Assembly: GCA_900753315.1 (NCBI GenBank)
Contig: CAADYP010000016.1
Span: 1-64,000 of the forward strand
Direction: 5' to 3'
DNA from: Clostridia bacterium
GTDB lineage: Bacteria; Bacillota; Clostridia; Christensenellales; UBA1242
DNA: 64,000 bases
The notes under the pieces are model-generated. The model searched no databases. It was not told the DNA's origin and saw nothing but the letters and a program-made list of their open reading frames with translations. Below, piece after piece: positions 43,682 to 52,653 of the stretch. The position numbers were made by a program, and so were the translations under genes. How positions within the stretch are numbered: position 1 is the first letter of the stretch; each line of letters starts with the position of its first letter.

Positions 43682-45340
43682 TTATTTTTGAGAAAATAAT
43701 CTCTTTGAGTGTTCTATTGCCGTGACAGAAGCAACCTTGCCACCATCAATCAATTTTGCGACCTCTTCAATCGCTTGATTTTCGTTTAAAGATGTAACAT
43801 TTGAAACTGTAGAATCGTCAACAACATTTTTCTCAACAAGCAGAAAAGCATCAGCTCTTGAAGCCACTACAGCGGTGTGAGTTATGCAAATAATTTGTGT
43901 AAACTTTGAAATATTTGAGAGTTTCTCCGCCAATTTTCCAGCGGTATGACCACTTATTCCAGCGTCAATCTCATCAAACACAACTGTTTGAACATTTTCT
44001 TTGTCAAGCATAACATTCTTAAACGCAAGCAACAATCTTGAAAGTTCTCCACCAGAAGCAGTTTTGTGTAAATCTTTTGCATCTTGTCCTTTATTTGCAG
44101 AGAACATAAATTTAACCTTGTCATAACCATTTTTTGTGCAATCGCCTTGCTCAAATTCAACTTTAAAGAATGTCCCCTTCATTTCCAAATCATCGAGTTG
44201 TTTTACAAGCTTCTCTTCCAAAATATGTGCCGCAGATTTTCTTTTCTCACTCAACAATTCACATTCTTTCATCAAATTCTGCTTTTTGCCATCAAGTTCT
44301 CTTTGCAGTTTTTCCAAAACAAACTGACTGTTTTCCAAATCGTCAAGTTTTCCTTTACATTCCGTTAAGTATGACAGAACATCCGCAATTGTCTTCCCAT
44401 ATTTCTTCGTTAACTTCTTTATCAAATCAAGCCGTTCATCAATTCTCTCAAGTTCTTTTGGGTCAAATTCGGTATTGTCTTTAATCGAATCCAAATTGTC
44501 AACAACATCTTTTATTTCATAATAGCTATTTTCAATTCTTTCTCTACATTCATCTATATCCTTGAAATTTGAAAGTGAAGACAAAATGTTTTTGCTTTCA
44601 TACAAAAGAGCGCAGGCATTGTCACGTTGTTCATTAAGCTTTGTCAAAACTTCACTCAATTTATCAAAAATATTTTCTGCCGAAGATATAAAATCAAACC
44701 TTTCTTTAAGTTCTTCTTCTTCACCGTCAACCAATTTTGCATTTTCAATTTCATCAATTTGATATTCTAGAAGCTCTTTAGTGCGTTCTCTTTCAAGCTC
44801 ATTCCCACCCAAAGATGCAATCTTCTTTTCTATTTCTTTTACGTCATCATAGGCCAAAGAAACTTTTTCTTTAATTTTTTCGACTTCATCACTTGCAAAC
44901 TTGTCAAGCAATCCCAAATGGTTGTTTACATTTAAAAGTCCTACGCTATCGTGTTGCCCGCAAAAATCAACCAAATTTTCTGCGAAATCTTTAAGCATTT
45001 TTACAGTAGCTGGATAACCATTGATTTTAATTGAAGACTTTCCGTCAGCTGTCAATGTTCTTGTTATTATCACTTCATCATCATAATCAATTTCAAGTTC
45101 GTCCAAAATTTTCTTTTCACTTTCATTCAACCCTGAAAAAACAGCATCAACTCTTAAAGTCTGTTCGCCAGAACGAATAAGCGCCTTGTCAGCCTTTGCA
45201 CCCAATGAAAAACTTAAGGCATCAATAATGATGCTCTTACCTGCACCAGATTGACCCAAAATACAATTAAAACCATCACAAAAGTCGATGGTTTGTTTTT
45301 TTATCAATGCAACATTGTTAAGTGAAAGCGATGTTAACAT
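43682..45340 (-). CDS. recN: DNA repair protein RecN
   Basis: SMC-like ATPase for double-strand-break repair. 552 residues. Walker A LGQSGAGKSIIIDALSF (about 32), long coiled-coil arms, signature TASGGELSRLLLAFK (about 425) and Walker B QTVVFDEIDAGISGHTAGK. GGAGG is just before the ATG. It follows argR by 61 bases; argR-recN is a conserved Firmicute pair. Confidence 0.97.
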   Translation of the reverse strand: MLTSLSLNNVALIKKQTIDFCDGFNCILGQSGAGKSIIIDALSFSLGAKADKALIRSGEQTLRVDAVFSGLNESEKKILDELEIDYDDEVIITRTLTADGKSSIKINGYPATVKMLKDFAENLVDFCGQHDSVGLLNVNNHLGLLDKFASDEVEKIKEKVSLAYDDVKEIEKKIASLGGNELERERTKELLEYQIDEIENAKLVDGEEEELKERFDFISSAENIFDKLSEVLTKLNEQRDNACALLYESKNILSSLSNFKDIDECRERIENSYYEIKDVVDNLDSIKDNTEFDPKELERIDERLDLIKKLTKKYGKTIADVLSYLTECKGKLDDLENSQFVLEKLQRELDGKKQNLMKECELLSEKRKSAAHILEEKLVKQLDDLEMKGTFFKVEFEQGDCTKNGYDKVKFMFSANKGQDAKDLHKTASGGELSRLLLAFKNVMLDKENVQTVVFDEIDAGISGHTAGKLAEKLSNISKFTQIICITHTAVVASRADAFLLVEKNVVDDSTVSNVTSLNENQAIEEVAKLIDGGKVASVTAIEHSKRLFSQK

Positions 45341-45401
45341 TTAAGCCTCCAACACAAAATCAATTTATCTTTGTTTGAATAAATTAAAACTACACACAAA
45401 A

Positions 45402-45854
45402 TTATAACATAAGGTCATTCAAAGTCACAACGGCTTCGCTGGCATAAGTTGTAGAAGGGAATACCAACATAACTGTGTCATCACCATAAGTTGCACCCAT
45501 GAGCTCATTCAAATTCAATTTGTCAATAAAAGAACAAACTCCAACACCCATACCTTTAATCGTCTTGATAACGACAAGATTTAAAGCAGACTTTGCAGAG
45601 ATAACACATTCTTTGAAAATGTTTATGTATTTGTTTGAAACAATTTGTTGTTCAGAACCCAAAATAGCATATTTATATTTTCCGGAACTGCTCAAGATTT
45701 TTGTCAAACCAAGCTCTTTAATATCACGAGAAATTGTTGCTTGAGTAATTTCAAAATTTGCATTTTTCAATTCTCTTGCAAGTTCATCTTGAGTTTCAAT
45801 CTCTTTTGTAGATATCAATTCCAAAATTTTTGATTGTCTAGAACTTCTTGCCAT
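45402..45854 (-). CDS. argR: Arginine repressor ArgR/AhrC
   Basis: 150 residues. N-terminal winged helix (RQSKILELISTKEIETQDELAREL, then FEITQATISRDIKELGLTKI), C-terminal hexamerisation and arginine-binding domain with MGVGVCSFIDKLNLNELMGATYGDDTVMLV. AAGGAG precedes the ATG. No arginine genes lie in the window; the gene's own leader has an ARG-box-like palindrome. Confidence 0.96.
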   Translation of the reverse strand: MARSSRQSKILELISTKEIETQDELARELKNANFEITQATISRDIKELGLTKILSSSGKYKYAILGSEQQIVSNKYINIFKECVISAKSALNLVVIKTIKGMGVGVCSFIDKLNLNELMGATYGDDTVMLVFPSTTYASEAVVTLNDLML

Positions 45855-45906
45855 TTCAATCTCCTTAATCTCTACACACCGCTAAATTAGGGCGATGCAG
45901 CGTTTA

Positions 45907-45938
45907 TGCATAATTATAAATTTATGATTATTCATGCA
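45907..45938. promoter_or_regulatory. ARG-box-like palindrome in the argR leader
   Basis: A 32-base imperfect inverted repeat starting TGCATAATTAT and ending ATTATTCATGCA, with the TATTCA half typical of ARG boxes. It lies just downstream of the likely argR start point, so autorepression is plausible. Confidence 0.55.
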
Positions 45939-45947
45939 TTTTTGATT

Positions 45948-45976
45948 ATTATACAATAAAATTTATAAATATGCAA
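45948..45976 (-). promoter_or_regulatory. Sigma-A promoter of argR-recN
   Basis: Minus strand TTGCAT (45976-45971), 17 bases, TATAAT (45953-45948). Confidence 0.75.
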
Positions 45977-46275
45977 GTGATTTTTGTATATTTATTCACT
46001 CGTTTTTTATAAAAATATACATTTCTGCAAATTTATGAAATTGAAATTTATAATTATAAACGAATATACATTTTATAAATTTTAATGATTTTTAAAGCAC
46101 ACCCCACCCCAAATAAAAAATCAAATTTAAAAACCACCTCCCACCCATAGCCAATATAATTTTAATTAAAAATTTCATGCAATACAAAGCCACAATACAC
46201 TCAAATTTTTCAAACTAAATTATGTGACAAAATTTTCCAACAGCATACCTCCCACCACCACGAAAATTTTACACA
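45977..46275. other. Gene-free AT-rich stretch with three C-rich clusters
   Basis: No gene is visible. Apart from TA-rich sequence it holds three C-rich clusters, ACCCCACCCC (46101-46110), CCACCTCCCACCC (46134-46146) and CCTCCCACCACCAC (46248-46261), so the minus strand is G-rich there. Their role is unknown. Confidence 0.6.
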
Positions 46276-46310
46276 ACAAAAAATGACATATCAATAAAAT
46301 ATGTCATTTT
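46276..46310 (-). terminator. Terminator after thiI
   Basis: Perfect 11-base arms AAAATGACATA (46280-46290) and TATGTCATTTT (46300-46310); T run on the minus strand side and also on the plus side. Confidence 0.88.
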
Positions 46311-46336
46311 GTTTTTATTTTAAAATTAGATTGATT

Positions 46337-47500
46337 TTAATAATTTTTTATATCAATTATCTCTTCATTCAAAACCGCAGTCTCAACCAAGGAATCAATG
46401 TCCAAAGATTTTTCCAAATATTCCGCCCTACTAATCGTTGGACGAATTACTGGATTTTTTGGAAGAAAGACAGTACAACAATCTTCATAAGGCAAAATTG
46501 AAGTTTCATATGTCCCAATCTTTCTTGCAACATTCATAATTTCTTCTTTATCAAATGCAATCACAGGTCTAAACACTGGCAAAGACACAACAGAATTTGT
46601 TACAGTCATGCTTTGCATTGTTTGACTCGCCACCTGCCCCAAACTTTCTCCTGTCACAATCGCTCCAAGTCCATTTTCTTTACACAGTCTCTCCGCAATT
46701 CTCATCATGATTCGACGCATGATTGTTATCATATACTCTGCATCACAGTTTTTGTGTATCTGTTCTTGAATTTCAGTAAACGATACAACATGCAACTTAA
46801 TTTCTCCACAATATTCAGAAATTTCTTTTGCAAGCTCTATCACTTTTTCTTTCGCCTGTGCACTTGTATATGGATAAGAATGGAAGTGAACAGCTTCGAG
46901 TTTCAACCCTCTTTTCGACATCAAGTATCCAGCAACAGGACTATCAATCCCTCCAGACAAAAGCAAAAGCCCTTTTCCTGCACTGCCCAAAGGAAGACCA
47001 TTTGCACATGGATAAAGATTACTATATATATAGGTTTTGTTGTTTACACGAATTTCAACATTTATAACAAGTTCTGGATTATACAAATCTACTTTCAAAT
47101 TTGGGTTTTTGTCCAAAACTACTCCACCCAAATGCCTTTCAATTTCCATTGATGTCATAGGAAAAGTTTTGTCAGCTCTTTTTGCCTCAATTTTGAAAGT
47201 TTTATAATTTTCAACATCAAATCCGCCAACATATTTTTCAATATCTTCCATAGCAGTATCAATTTCAACTGCAGAAGCAACTCCAATCAATCCAAAAACT
47301 TTTTGAAGTCTTGAAATCAACTCATCTTCAATATCGGCAGAAAAATTTGAAACAACAAGTCTTCCTTCTGTTTCAGACAATTTGTAAGTCAATCCTTTCA
47401 ATTTCTGTTCGATGTTATATCTCAAAAGTTTAAGGAATTCTCTACGATTTCTCCCTTTCAAAAACAATTCACCAAACTTCAATAACAAAACTTTGTTCAT
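46337..47500 (-). CDS. thiI: tRNA 4-thiouridine sulfurtransferase ThiI
   Basis: Adenylates U8 of tRNA and inserts sulfur; also linked to thiamin thiazole. 387 residues: N-terminal ferredoxin-like and THUMP domains (to about 165), PP-loop LLLSGGIDSPVAGYLM, and VTGESLGQVASQTMQSM. No rhodanese domain, as in many Firmicutes, where a dedicated NifS-type partner supplies the sulfur. That partner is the next gene upstream. Confidence 0.96.
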   Translation of the reverse strand: MNKVLLLKFGELFLKGRNRREFLKLLRYNIEQKLKGLTYKLSETEGRLVVSNFSADIEDELISRLQKVFGLIGVASAVEIDTAMEDIEKYVGGFDVENYKTFKIEAKRADKTFPMTSMEIERHLGGVVLDKNPNLKVDLYNPELVINVEIRVNNKTYIYSNLYPCANGLPLGSAGKGLLLLSGGIDSPVAGYLMSKRGLKLEAVHFHSYPYTSAQAKEKVIELAKEISEYCGEIKLHVVSFTEIQEQIHKNCDAEYMITIMRRIMMRIAERLCKENGLGAIVTGESLGQVASQTMQSMTVTNSVVSLPVFRPVIAFDKEEIMNVARKIGTYETSILPYEDCCTVFLPKNPVIRPTISRAEYLEKSLDIDSLVETAVLNEEIIDIKNY

Positions 47501-47509
47501 AAATTCACC

Positions 47510-48628
47510 CTATGACACCCTTTGTTTTATATCTTTATATGTATCAACAATAATTTTTCCTGCCATCTCAATCTCTTCTTGAGATTGGTAAGCATTAAAG
47601 CTCACCCTAACACTTGAAATAATATCATCTTTTGAAAAACCAAGTTGCTCCAAAATGCGATTCCCAGCCTTCTTTGAAGAGCAGGCACTTCCAAGCCCAA
47701 CGATTACTCCTTTTTCATTCAAGGCATGAAGCATAGTTTCCCCTTTTACACCAGGAAACATCAAACTTTCAATATAAGGCGAACCTTTAAAATCAATAAC
47801 TTTTACACCATCAGCAGAGACAATATCATTCAAAGCTTTTCTCAAACTTTTGACGTTTTCAAGATTTTTTTCAACATCAATAAGCTCCACAGCCTTTTTA
47901 AATTGCATAATACCAGAAACATTTTCAGTCCCAGATCTAAGCCCAAACTGTTGTCCTCCACCTTGCAAAAATTCTTTCAATCCGTTTTTGTTTTTAACAT
48001 AAAGTCCAGCAACACCTTTTGGCCCATGGATTTTATGCGCACTAAAAGAATACAAATCAATACTTGTATTTTTGAGCAAAACAGGAATTTTCATAAATCC
48101 CTGCACCCCATCAACATGCAAAATTGCTCTTGGACATATTTTATCTTTCAATTTTGATATTCTTTGCAAATCATTTATTGCACCAGTTTCATTGCTGACA
48201 TGCATAATACTTACAAGTCTTGTTTTTTCATTTAAAACCTTTGAAAGTCCATCATAATCTACACAACCATCACTTGAAAGTGGCACAATATGCACTTTAT
48301 ATCCATCCATTTCAAGTTTTTTCGCAACATTAAACACAGACGGATGCTCACCAGCAGAAAAAACATATTCATAATCACCAGTTCTCAAGCTGCCCTTGAT
48401 TGCCATATTGTTGCTTTCAGTCGCACACCCAGTAAAAAGAATATTTCCAACTTTCGCACCCAACTTATCCAAGAAAAACTTTTCAGTATCTGCCAAAAGT
48501 CTAGAAACTTTCAATGATTCAACAGACAATGCAGAAGGATTGAAGAAATCATTGCATGAATAAAATTTGTGCACATCAACACATTCTTCAAACATTTTTG
48601 TCGTTCCAGCATTATCAAGAAAAATCAT
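47510..48628 (-). CDS. Second cysteine desulfurase, NifZ-type partner of ThiI
   Basis: 372 residues. The PLP lysine is in SFSAHKIHGPKGVAGLYVK and the active-site Cys in GLGSACSSKKAGNRIL. AAAGGGG precedes the ATG. It ends 9 bases before thiI, the common nifZ-thiI pair of Bacillus and clostridia, so it most likely serves 4-thiouridine rather than Fe-S cluster synthesis, which has its own copy near 18 kb. Confidence 0.93.
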   Translation of the reverse strand: MIFLDNAGTTKMFEECVDVHKFYSCNDFFNPSALSVESLKVSRLLADTEKFFLDKLGAKVGNILFTGCATESNNMAIKGSLRTGDYEYVFSAGEHPSVFNVAKKLEMDGYKVHIVPLSSDGCVDYDGLSKVLNEKTRLVSIMHVSNETGAINDLQRISKLKDKICPRAILHVDGVQGFMKIPVLLKNTSIDLYSFSAHKIHGPKGVAGLYVKNKNGLKEFLQGGGQQFGLRSGTENVSGIMQFKKAVELIDVEKNLENVKSLRKALNDIVSADGVKVIDFKGSPYIESLMFPGVKGETMLHALNEKGVIVGLGSACSSKKAGNRILEQLGFSKDDIISSVRVSFNAYQSQEEIEMAGKIIVDTYKDIKQRVS

Positions 48629-48649
48629 TTTAACCCCTTTTACTTCTCT

Positions 48650-48700
48650 ACATTTTGTGTATTATGCCAAATTTTTCTAGCATAATACATACTATATATA
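48650..48700. repeat. Dispersed motif, inverted pair, between pheT and the desulfurase gene
   Basis: TGTATTATGC (48658-48667) and GCATAATACA (48680-48689) are perfect inverted copies 12 bases apart. The flanks continue the composite motif on each side: CATTTTGTG before and ACTATATATATTATTG after. It would sit downstream of pheT and in the 5' region of the desulfurase-thiI pair. Confidence 0.75.
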
Positions 48701-51115
48701 TTATTGTCTTAATTTAGCGCCATATCTAAATGACAAGCTTTTCAAAACTTTGTTTACAGCAGAATTTATTTCGTCACCAGTCAAAGTTTTTTCATTTGAC
48801 AAGAACACAATCTTGTATGCCATACTCTTCTTATTCTCGCCCAAAGCATCACTTCTGTAAACATCAAACAAATTTACATCATACAAAATCTTTCCGCAAG
48901 ATGATTTGATAGCATTTATCAATTCTTCATTGCTTACACTTTCATCAACCACAACAGCAATATCTCTTTCAACTGCTTGATATTTTGAAACTTCTTTTGT
49001 TTCATATTTCTTTTCTGGCAAAGACGCAAGGTAATCAGTGTCAAGTTCTCCATAATATACATCTTGAGAAATATCATAATTTTTCAAAACAGTCTTATGA
49101 ACTTTTCCAAACCAACCAACAACCTTCCCATCTTCTGCAACAATATCTGCACTTACCCCACTATGCAAATAAGGTTCTTTTGAGCGTTCAAGTTTATATT
49201 TAAGTGATGATGACAACAACAAATTTTCAATAACACCCTTAAGCATAAAGAAATCATAGCCATTTTCACAAACCGCAAATGACAATCTGTTATTTTCGAC
49301 TGGCAATTCTTTCAATGGCAATTCTTTTGGCAAATAAACCTTTCCGGTTTCAAAGAATCTCAAATCCTTATTTCCAACTGACAAGTTGTAAGAGATATCC
49401 AAAAGCAAAGCGTGTGCCATAAGCGTTCTTGCAGTTGACAAGTCTTCACTCAAAGGATTTGCAATTTTAATAACCTTCCTTCTTTCGTCATCTTCTTTGA
49501 TAAGCAATTTGTCACAAGCACTTGCAGAATAAAGTGAATAGTTTAAGGTTTCATAGAAACCGCCATCAACCAAAACATTTTTCAAGCCATTTTCCATAGC
49601 AAGTCTTGGTTCATATTGTCCAACAGTTATTGTAGAATTTTCAAACAATCTTCCTTCAATATTATTGTAAACATCGTAACCATAAATTCTGATAACTTCT
49701 TCTGCAATATCATTTTCATTTTTAATATCTTCCCTAATATAAGGAGATACACAAGTAAGTTTATCACCAGAAATCTCAGACTTAATTCCAAGAGCATTCA
49801 GAATTTGAAGCATTCTATCTTTTGGAATTTCAAGACCCAAAATTTTGCAAACTTTACTATAAGAAATTTCAATCTTAGGAGAATATTCCAATTTTTGTTG
49901 AGAATTTACTTTATCAATAATTCCATCTACAATATCTCCACAATGCAATTGATTAACCAAATGCAAAGCTCTTTTAAGAGCAATAGCAGGAGAATTTATA
50001 TTTACTCCCTTTTCATATCTTGCAGAAGAATCAGTTCTCAAACCAAACCTCTTTGCTGTAAGTCGAATACTTTTCAAATCAAAAACAGCACATTCAAAAA
50101 CGGTATCTTTTGTATCATCACTTATACATGAATTTACCCCACCAATAACACCAGCAATAACAACAGGTTTCTTTTCATCAGCGATAACCATAACATCTTT
50201 GTCAAGTTCATAAGTCTGCCCATTCAAAACAGCAATTTTTTCACCAGCACTTGCCTGTCTAACATTGATTTTTTTACCATCAAGATATTTGTAATCAAAA
50301 GCATGCATTGGTTGTCCCTGTTCAATCAAGACATAATTTGTTATATCAACCATGGTATTGATAGTTTTAATTCCAACAGCATGCAAACGACTTCTGAGCC
50401 ACAATGGAGAACGTTCAAGTTTGATATTTCCAACATAAGCAGCCATATATCTTGGACAATTTGGCGTAGAAATTTTCACATCTACATAATTGTTTACATT
50501 TCCACCAACTGTTTTATAAGAAAGGTTAGGTTCTTTAAATTCCTTTCCATATATAGCGCAAAGTTCTCTCGCAATACCAACAACACTGTTGCAATCAGGT
50601 CTGTTTGGTGTAACATTTATATCAAAGATAACATCATTCAAAAGCAAAGCATCTTCAATTTTTGTTCCAGCAACAAAATTGTTAGGCAAAATCAAAATTC
50701 CATTGACACCAGCACCCTCAAAATAATTCTCATCAATGCCAATCTCTTCACCCGAGCAGAACATACCTTCACTTCTAACACCTCTAAAATTTGAAGGCTT
50801 GATTTTAATACCATTTACAAGGTCTGCGCCATCCAAAGAAACTGGCACAACAGCACCCTCAAAAACATTTGTAGCAGATGTGATTATTTGCACATTTTTT
50901 TCACCAACATTTACTTGGCAAATTTGCAATTTATCAGCCTCTGGATGTTTCTCAATTTTAGTAATTTTTCCAACATAGACATCGTGCAAATGCTCATTCA
51001 TATAGACTGTTTCTTCAACTTCAAAACCTGAAGCAGTCAACCTTTTTGCAACTTCTTCTGCAGAAATACTCTCCAAATCAACGAAATCTCTCAACCAATT
51101 ATAAGTTACTTTCAT
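48701..51115 (-). CDS. pheT: Phenylalanyl-tRNA synthetase beta subunit
   Basis: 804 residues. N-terminal tRNA-binding OB domain (VYVGKITKIEKHPEADKLQICQVN), B3/B4 editing domain, B5 domain, catalytic-like core and C-terminal ferredoxin-fold anticodon-binding domain (YQAVERDIAVVVDESVSN onward). AAAGGAG before the ATG. It follows pheS across a 78-base spacer containing a perfect palindrome. Confidence 0.97.
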   Translation of the reverse strand: MKVTYNWLRDFVDLESISAEEVAKRLTASGFEVEETVYMNEHLHDVYVGKITKIEKHPEADKLQICQVNVGEKNVQIITSATNVFEGAVVPVSLDGADLVNGIKIKPSNFRGVRSEGMFCSGEEIGIDENYFEGAGVNGILILPNNFVAGTKIEDALLLNDVIFDINVTPNRPDCNSVVGIARELCAIYGKEFKEPNLSYKTVGGNVNNYVDVKISTPNCPRYMAAYVGNIKLERSPLWLRSRLHAVGIKTINTMVDITNYVLIEQGQPMHAFDYKYLDGKKINVRQASAGEKIAVLNGQTYELDKDVMVIADEKKPVVIAGVIGGVNSCISDDTKDTVFECAVFDLKSIRLTAKRFGLRTDSSARYEKGVNINSPAIALKRALHLVNQLHCGDIVDGIIDKVNSQQKLEYSPKIEISYSKVCKILGLEIPKDRMLQILNALGIKSEISGDKLTCVSPYIREDIKNENDIAEEVIRIYGYDVYNNIEGRLFENSTITVGQYEPRLAMENGLKNVLVDGGFYETLNYSLYSASACDKLLIKEDDERRKVIKIANPLSEDLSTARTLMAHALLLDISYNLSVGNKDLRFFETGKVYLPKELPLKELPVENNRLSFAVCENGYDFFMLKGVIENLLLSSSLKYKLERSKEPYLHSGVSADIVAEDGKVVGWFGKVHKTVLKNYDISQDVYYGELDTDYLASLPEKKYETKEVSKYQAVERDIAVVVDESVSNEELINAIKSSCGKILYDVNLFDVYRSDALGENKKSMAYKIVFLSNEKTLTGDEINSAVNKVLKSLSFRYGAKLRQ

Positions 51116-51145
51116 TATTTATCTCCTTTAAAATTTGTGACATAG

Positions 51146-51182
51146 CACACAAAATATAGTGTATTATGCATGCATAATACTA
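51146..51182. repeat. Dispersed motif with a perfect 20-base palindrome, pheS-pheT spacer
   Basis: GTATTATGCATGCATAATAC (51161-51180) is a perfect dyad: two motif copies back to back. CACAAAATATAGT lies directly to its left (51148-51160), completing the composite motif on the minus strand. As RNA it could form a hairpin within the pheST message. Confidence 0.85.
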
Positions 51183-51193
51183 CAATTTAAACA

Positions 51194-52213
51194 TTATCTC
51201 ATTTGTTTCAAAAATCTCATATCATTTCTAAACAAATATTTGATGTTAGGGATTTTGTTTGTAACCATAACACTTCTATCAATACCAGGTCCAAAAGCAA
51301 ATCCGCTATATTTTTTGCTGTCTATTCCTGACATTTCCAAAACTTTTGGATTTACAACCCCCGCTCCAAAAACTTCCGAAAAACCAGAGCCTTTACACAA
51401 TGCACAACCTTTTCCTTGACACATTTGGCAAGTTGCATCAATTTCAATACTTGGTTCTGTAAATGGAAAGTATGATGGACGAACACGCATTTTTACATTT
51501 TCACCAAACAATCTCCTCAAAATTTCTTTAATCATCATCATCAAATCTTTAAGACCAATGTTTTCATCAATAACCAATGCTTCAAATTGGTTAAAAATTG
51601 GAGAGTGAGAACTATCACTATCATTTCTATACACCCTACCTGGGCAAACAATCTTGAAAGGTGGTTTCATTTTTTCCATAGCTCTAACTTGCATATTTGA
51701 AGTTTGAGACCTCATCAAAATATTGTCACTAATAAAGAAAGTATCCTGCATATCTCTCGCTGGATGATTTTTAGGAACATTCAAAGCTTCAAAGTTGTAA
51801 TAATCCGTTTCAATTTCAGGCCCTTGAATAACAGTAAACCCCATTTCAACACATATTTCCATAAATTTGTTGTTAAAACGAGTCAAAGGATGCAAAGCGC
51901 CTTTCTTTGTGCCTTTGCTTGGTTCTGTTATATCAATTTTTTCTTTTTCCATATCAGCCAAAAGTTTAGCATTTTCCAAGTCAGCCAATTTTTGACTCAA
52001 TCCTTCTTCAATATTCTGTCTAACAGTGTTTGCCAAAGTTCCTATTTCTCTTCTGTCTTCTGCAGGAACATCTTTCATTCCTCTCAAAATTTGTGTCAAT
52101 TCCCCAGTTTTTCCAAGATATTTAACTCTTATTTCATCCAACTGCTTCAAGTCACTTACAGAAGAAATTTCTGCCACACCATTTTTCAAAATTTCTTCAA
52201 GTTTTTGTTTCAT
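51194..52213 (-). CDS. pheS: Phenylalanyl-tRNA synthetase alpha subunit
   Basis: 339 residues. Coiled-coil N-terminus (to about 90), class II core with HPLTRFNNKFMEICVEMGF, NHPARDMQDTFFI, FRPSYFPFTEPSIEID-like (MRVRPSYFPFTEPSIEIDA) and GFAFGPGIDRSVMVTNKI. The four-cysteine stretch CQMCQGKGCALC near residue 268 is common in clostridial PheS. AAAAGGAG precedes the ATG. Controlled by a T-box upstream. Confidence 0.97.
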   Translation of the reverse strand: MKQKLEEILKNGVAEISSVSDLKQLDEIRVKYLGKTGELTQILRGMKDVPAEDRREIGTLANTVRQNIEEGLSQKLADLENAKLLADMEKEKIDITEPSKGTKKGALHPLTRFNNKFMEICVEMGFTVIQGPEIETDYYNFEALNVPKNHPARDMQDTFFISDNILMRSQTSNMQVRAMEKMKPPFKIVCPGRVYRNDSDSSHSPIFNQFEALVIDENIGLKDLMMMIKEILRRLFGENVKMRVRPSYFPFTEPSIEIDATCQMCQGKGCALCKGSGFSEVFGAGVVNPKVLEMSGIDSKKYSGFAFGPGIDRSVMVTNKIPNIKYLFRNDMRFLKQMR

Positions 52214-52297
52214 ACCTACTCCTTTTCAAAATTTACGCGATTTTTTATTCGATCAAAAGTTTCAAACATTGTAAACACAATCAAAACATCAATTAAA

Positions 52298-52560
52298 TAA
52301 AAAAATCGCCCCAACATTAGGACGATTAAATCGTGGTACCACCTAACTTCACACTTGCTTTCAATTAAGAACAAACCAAAAAACAAATGCCTTATTTAAA
52401 ACATTTACGCATGCTTTTGCGGAAACTCCTACACACCAAAAAGGTTTCAAAGTTCAACTAGAAAGTGAATTCGTCATCCAAAATCTATCCATTTTCAGCA
52501 AACATGGACTCTCTGAGAGATTTTTAGAAGCCTACTACTCTTTCATCATCGTCTTTAATG
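52298..52560 (-). promoter_or_regulatory. Phe T-box leader of pheST
   Basis: On the minus strand the T-box core AGGTGGTACCACG (near 52343-52331) is followed by a terminator with arms AATCGTCC and GGGGCGATT and a T run (to about 52298). The specifier region reads GAATTCAC with codon TTC (Phe) at 52469-52467. Uncharged tRNA-Phe should stabilise the antiterminator and switch on pheS-pheT. Confidence 0.93.
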
Positions 52561-52565
52561 TTCAA

Positions 52566-52594
52566 ATTTTACCACAACAAAAATTTTAAGTCAA
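52566..52594 (-). promoter_or_regulatory. Sigma-A promoter of the pheST T-box transcript
   Basis: Minus strand TTGACT (52594-52589), 17 bases, TAAAAT (52571-52566). It is back to back with the divergent promoter at 52620. Confidence 0.8.
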
Positions 52595-52619
52595 CAATTT
52601 AAAATAAAATTAAATAATT

Positions 52620-52647
52620 TTGACATTTTTCTTATATGTGCTAAAAT
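52620..52647 (+). promoter_or_regulatory. Promoter of the pseudouridine synthase gene, apparently leaderless
   Basis: TTGACA (52620-52625), 16 bases, TAAAAT (52642-52647), then CTCTAT and the ATG. Confidence 0.8.
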
Positions 52648-52653
52648 CTCTAT

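Noticed and set aside
13361..51182. NrdR-box regulon
   Set aside because: Several cores resemble ACACWATATAWTGTGT, but the adjacent GCATAATAC half, the high density, the placement between convergent genes and the absence of nrd genes make a simple NrdR regulon unlikely.
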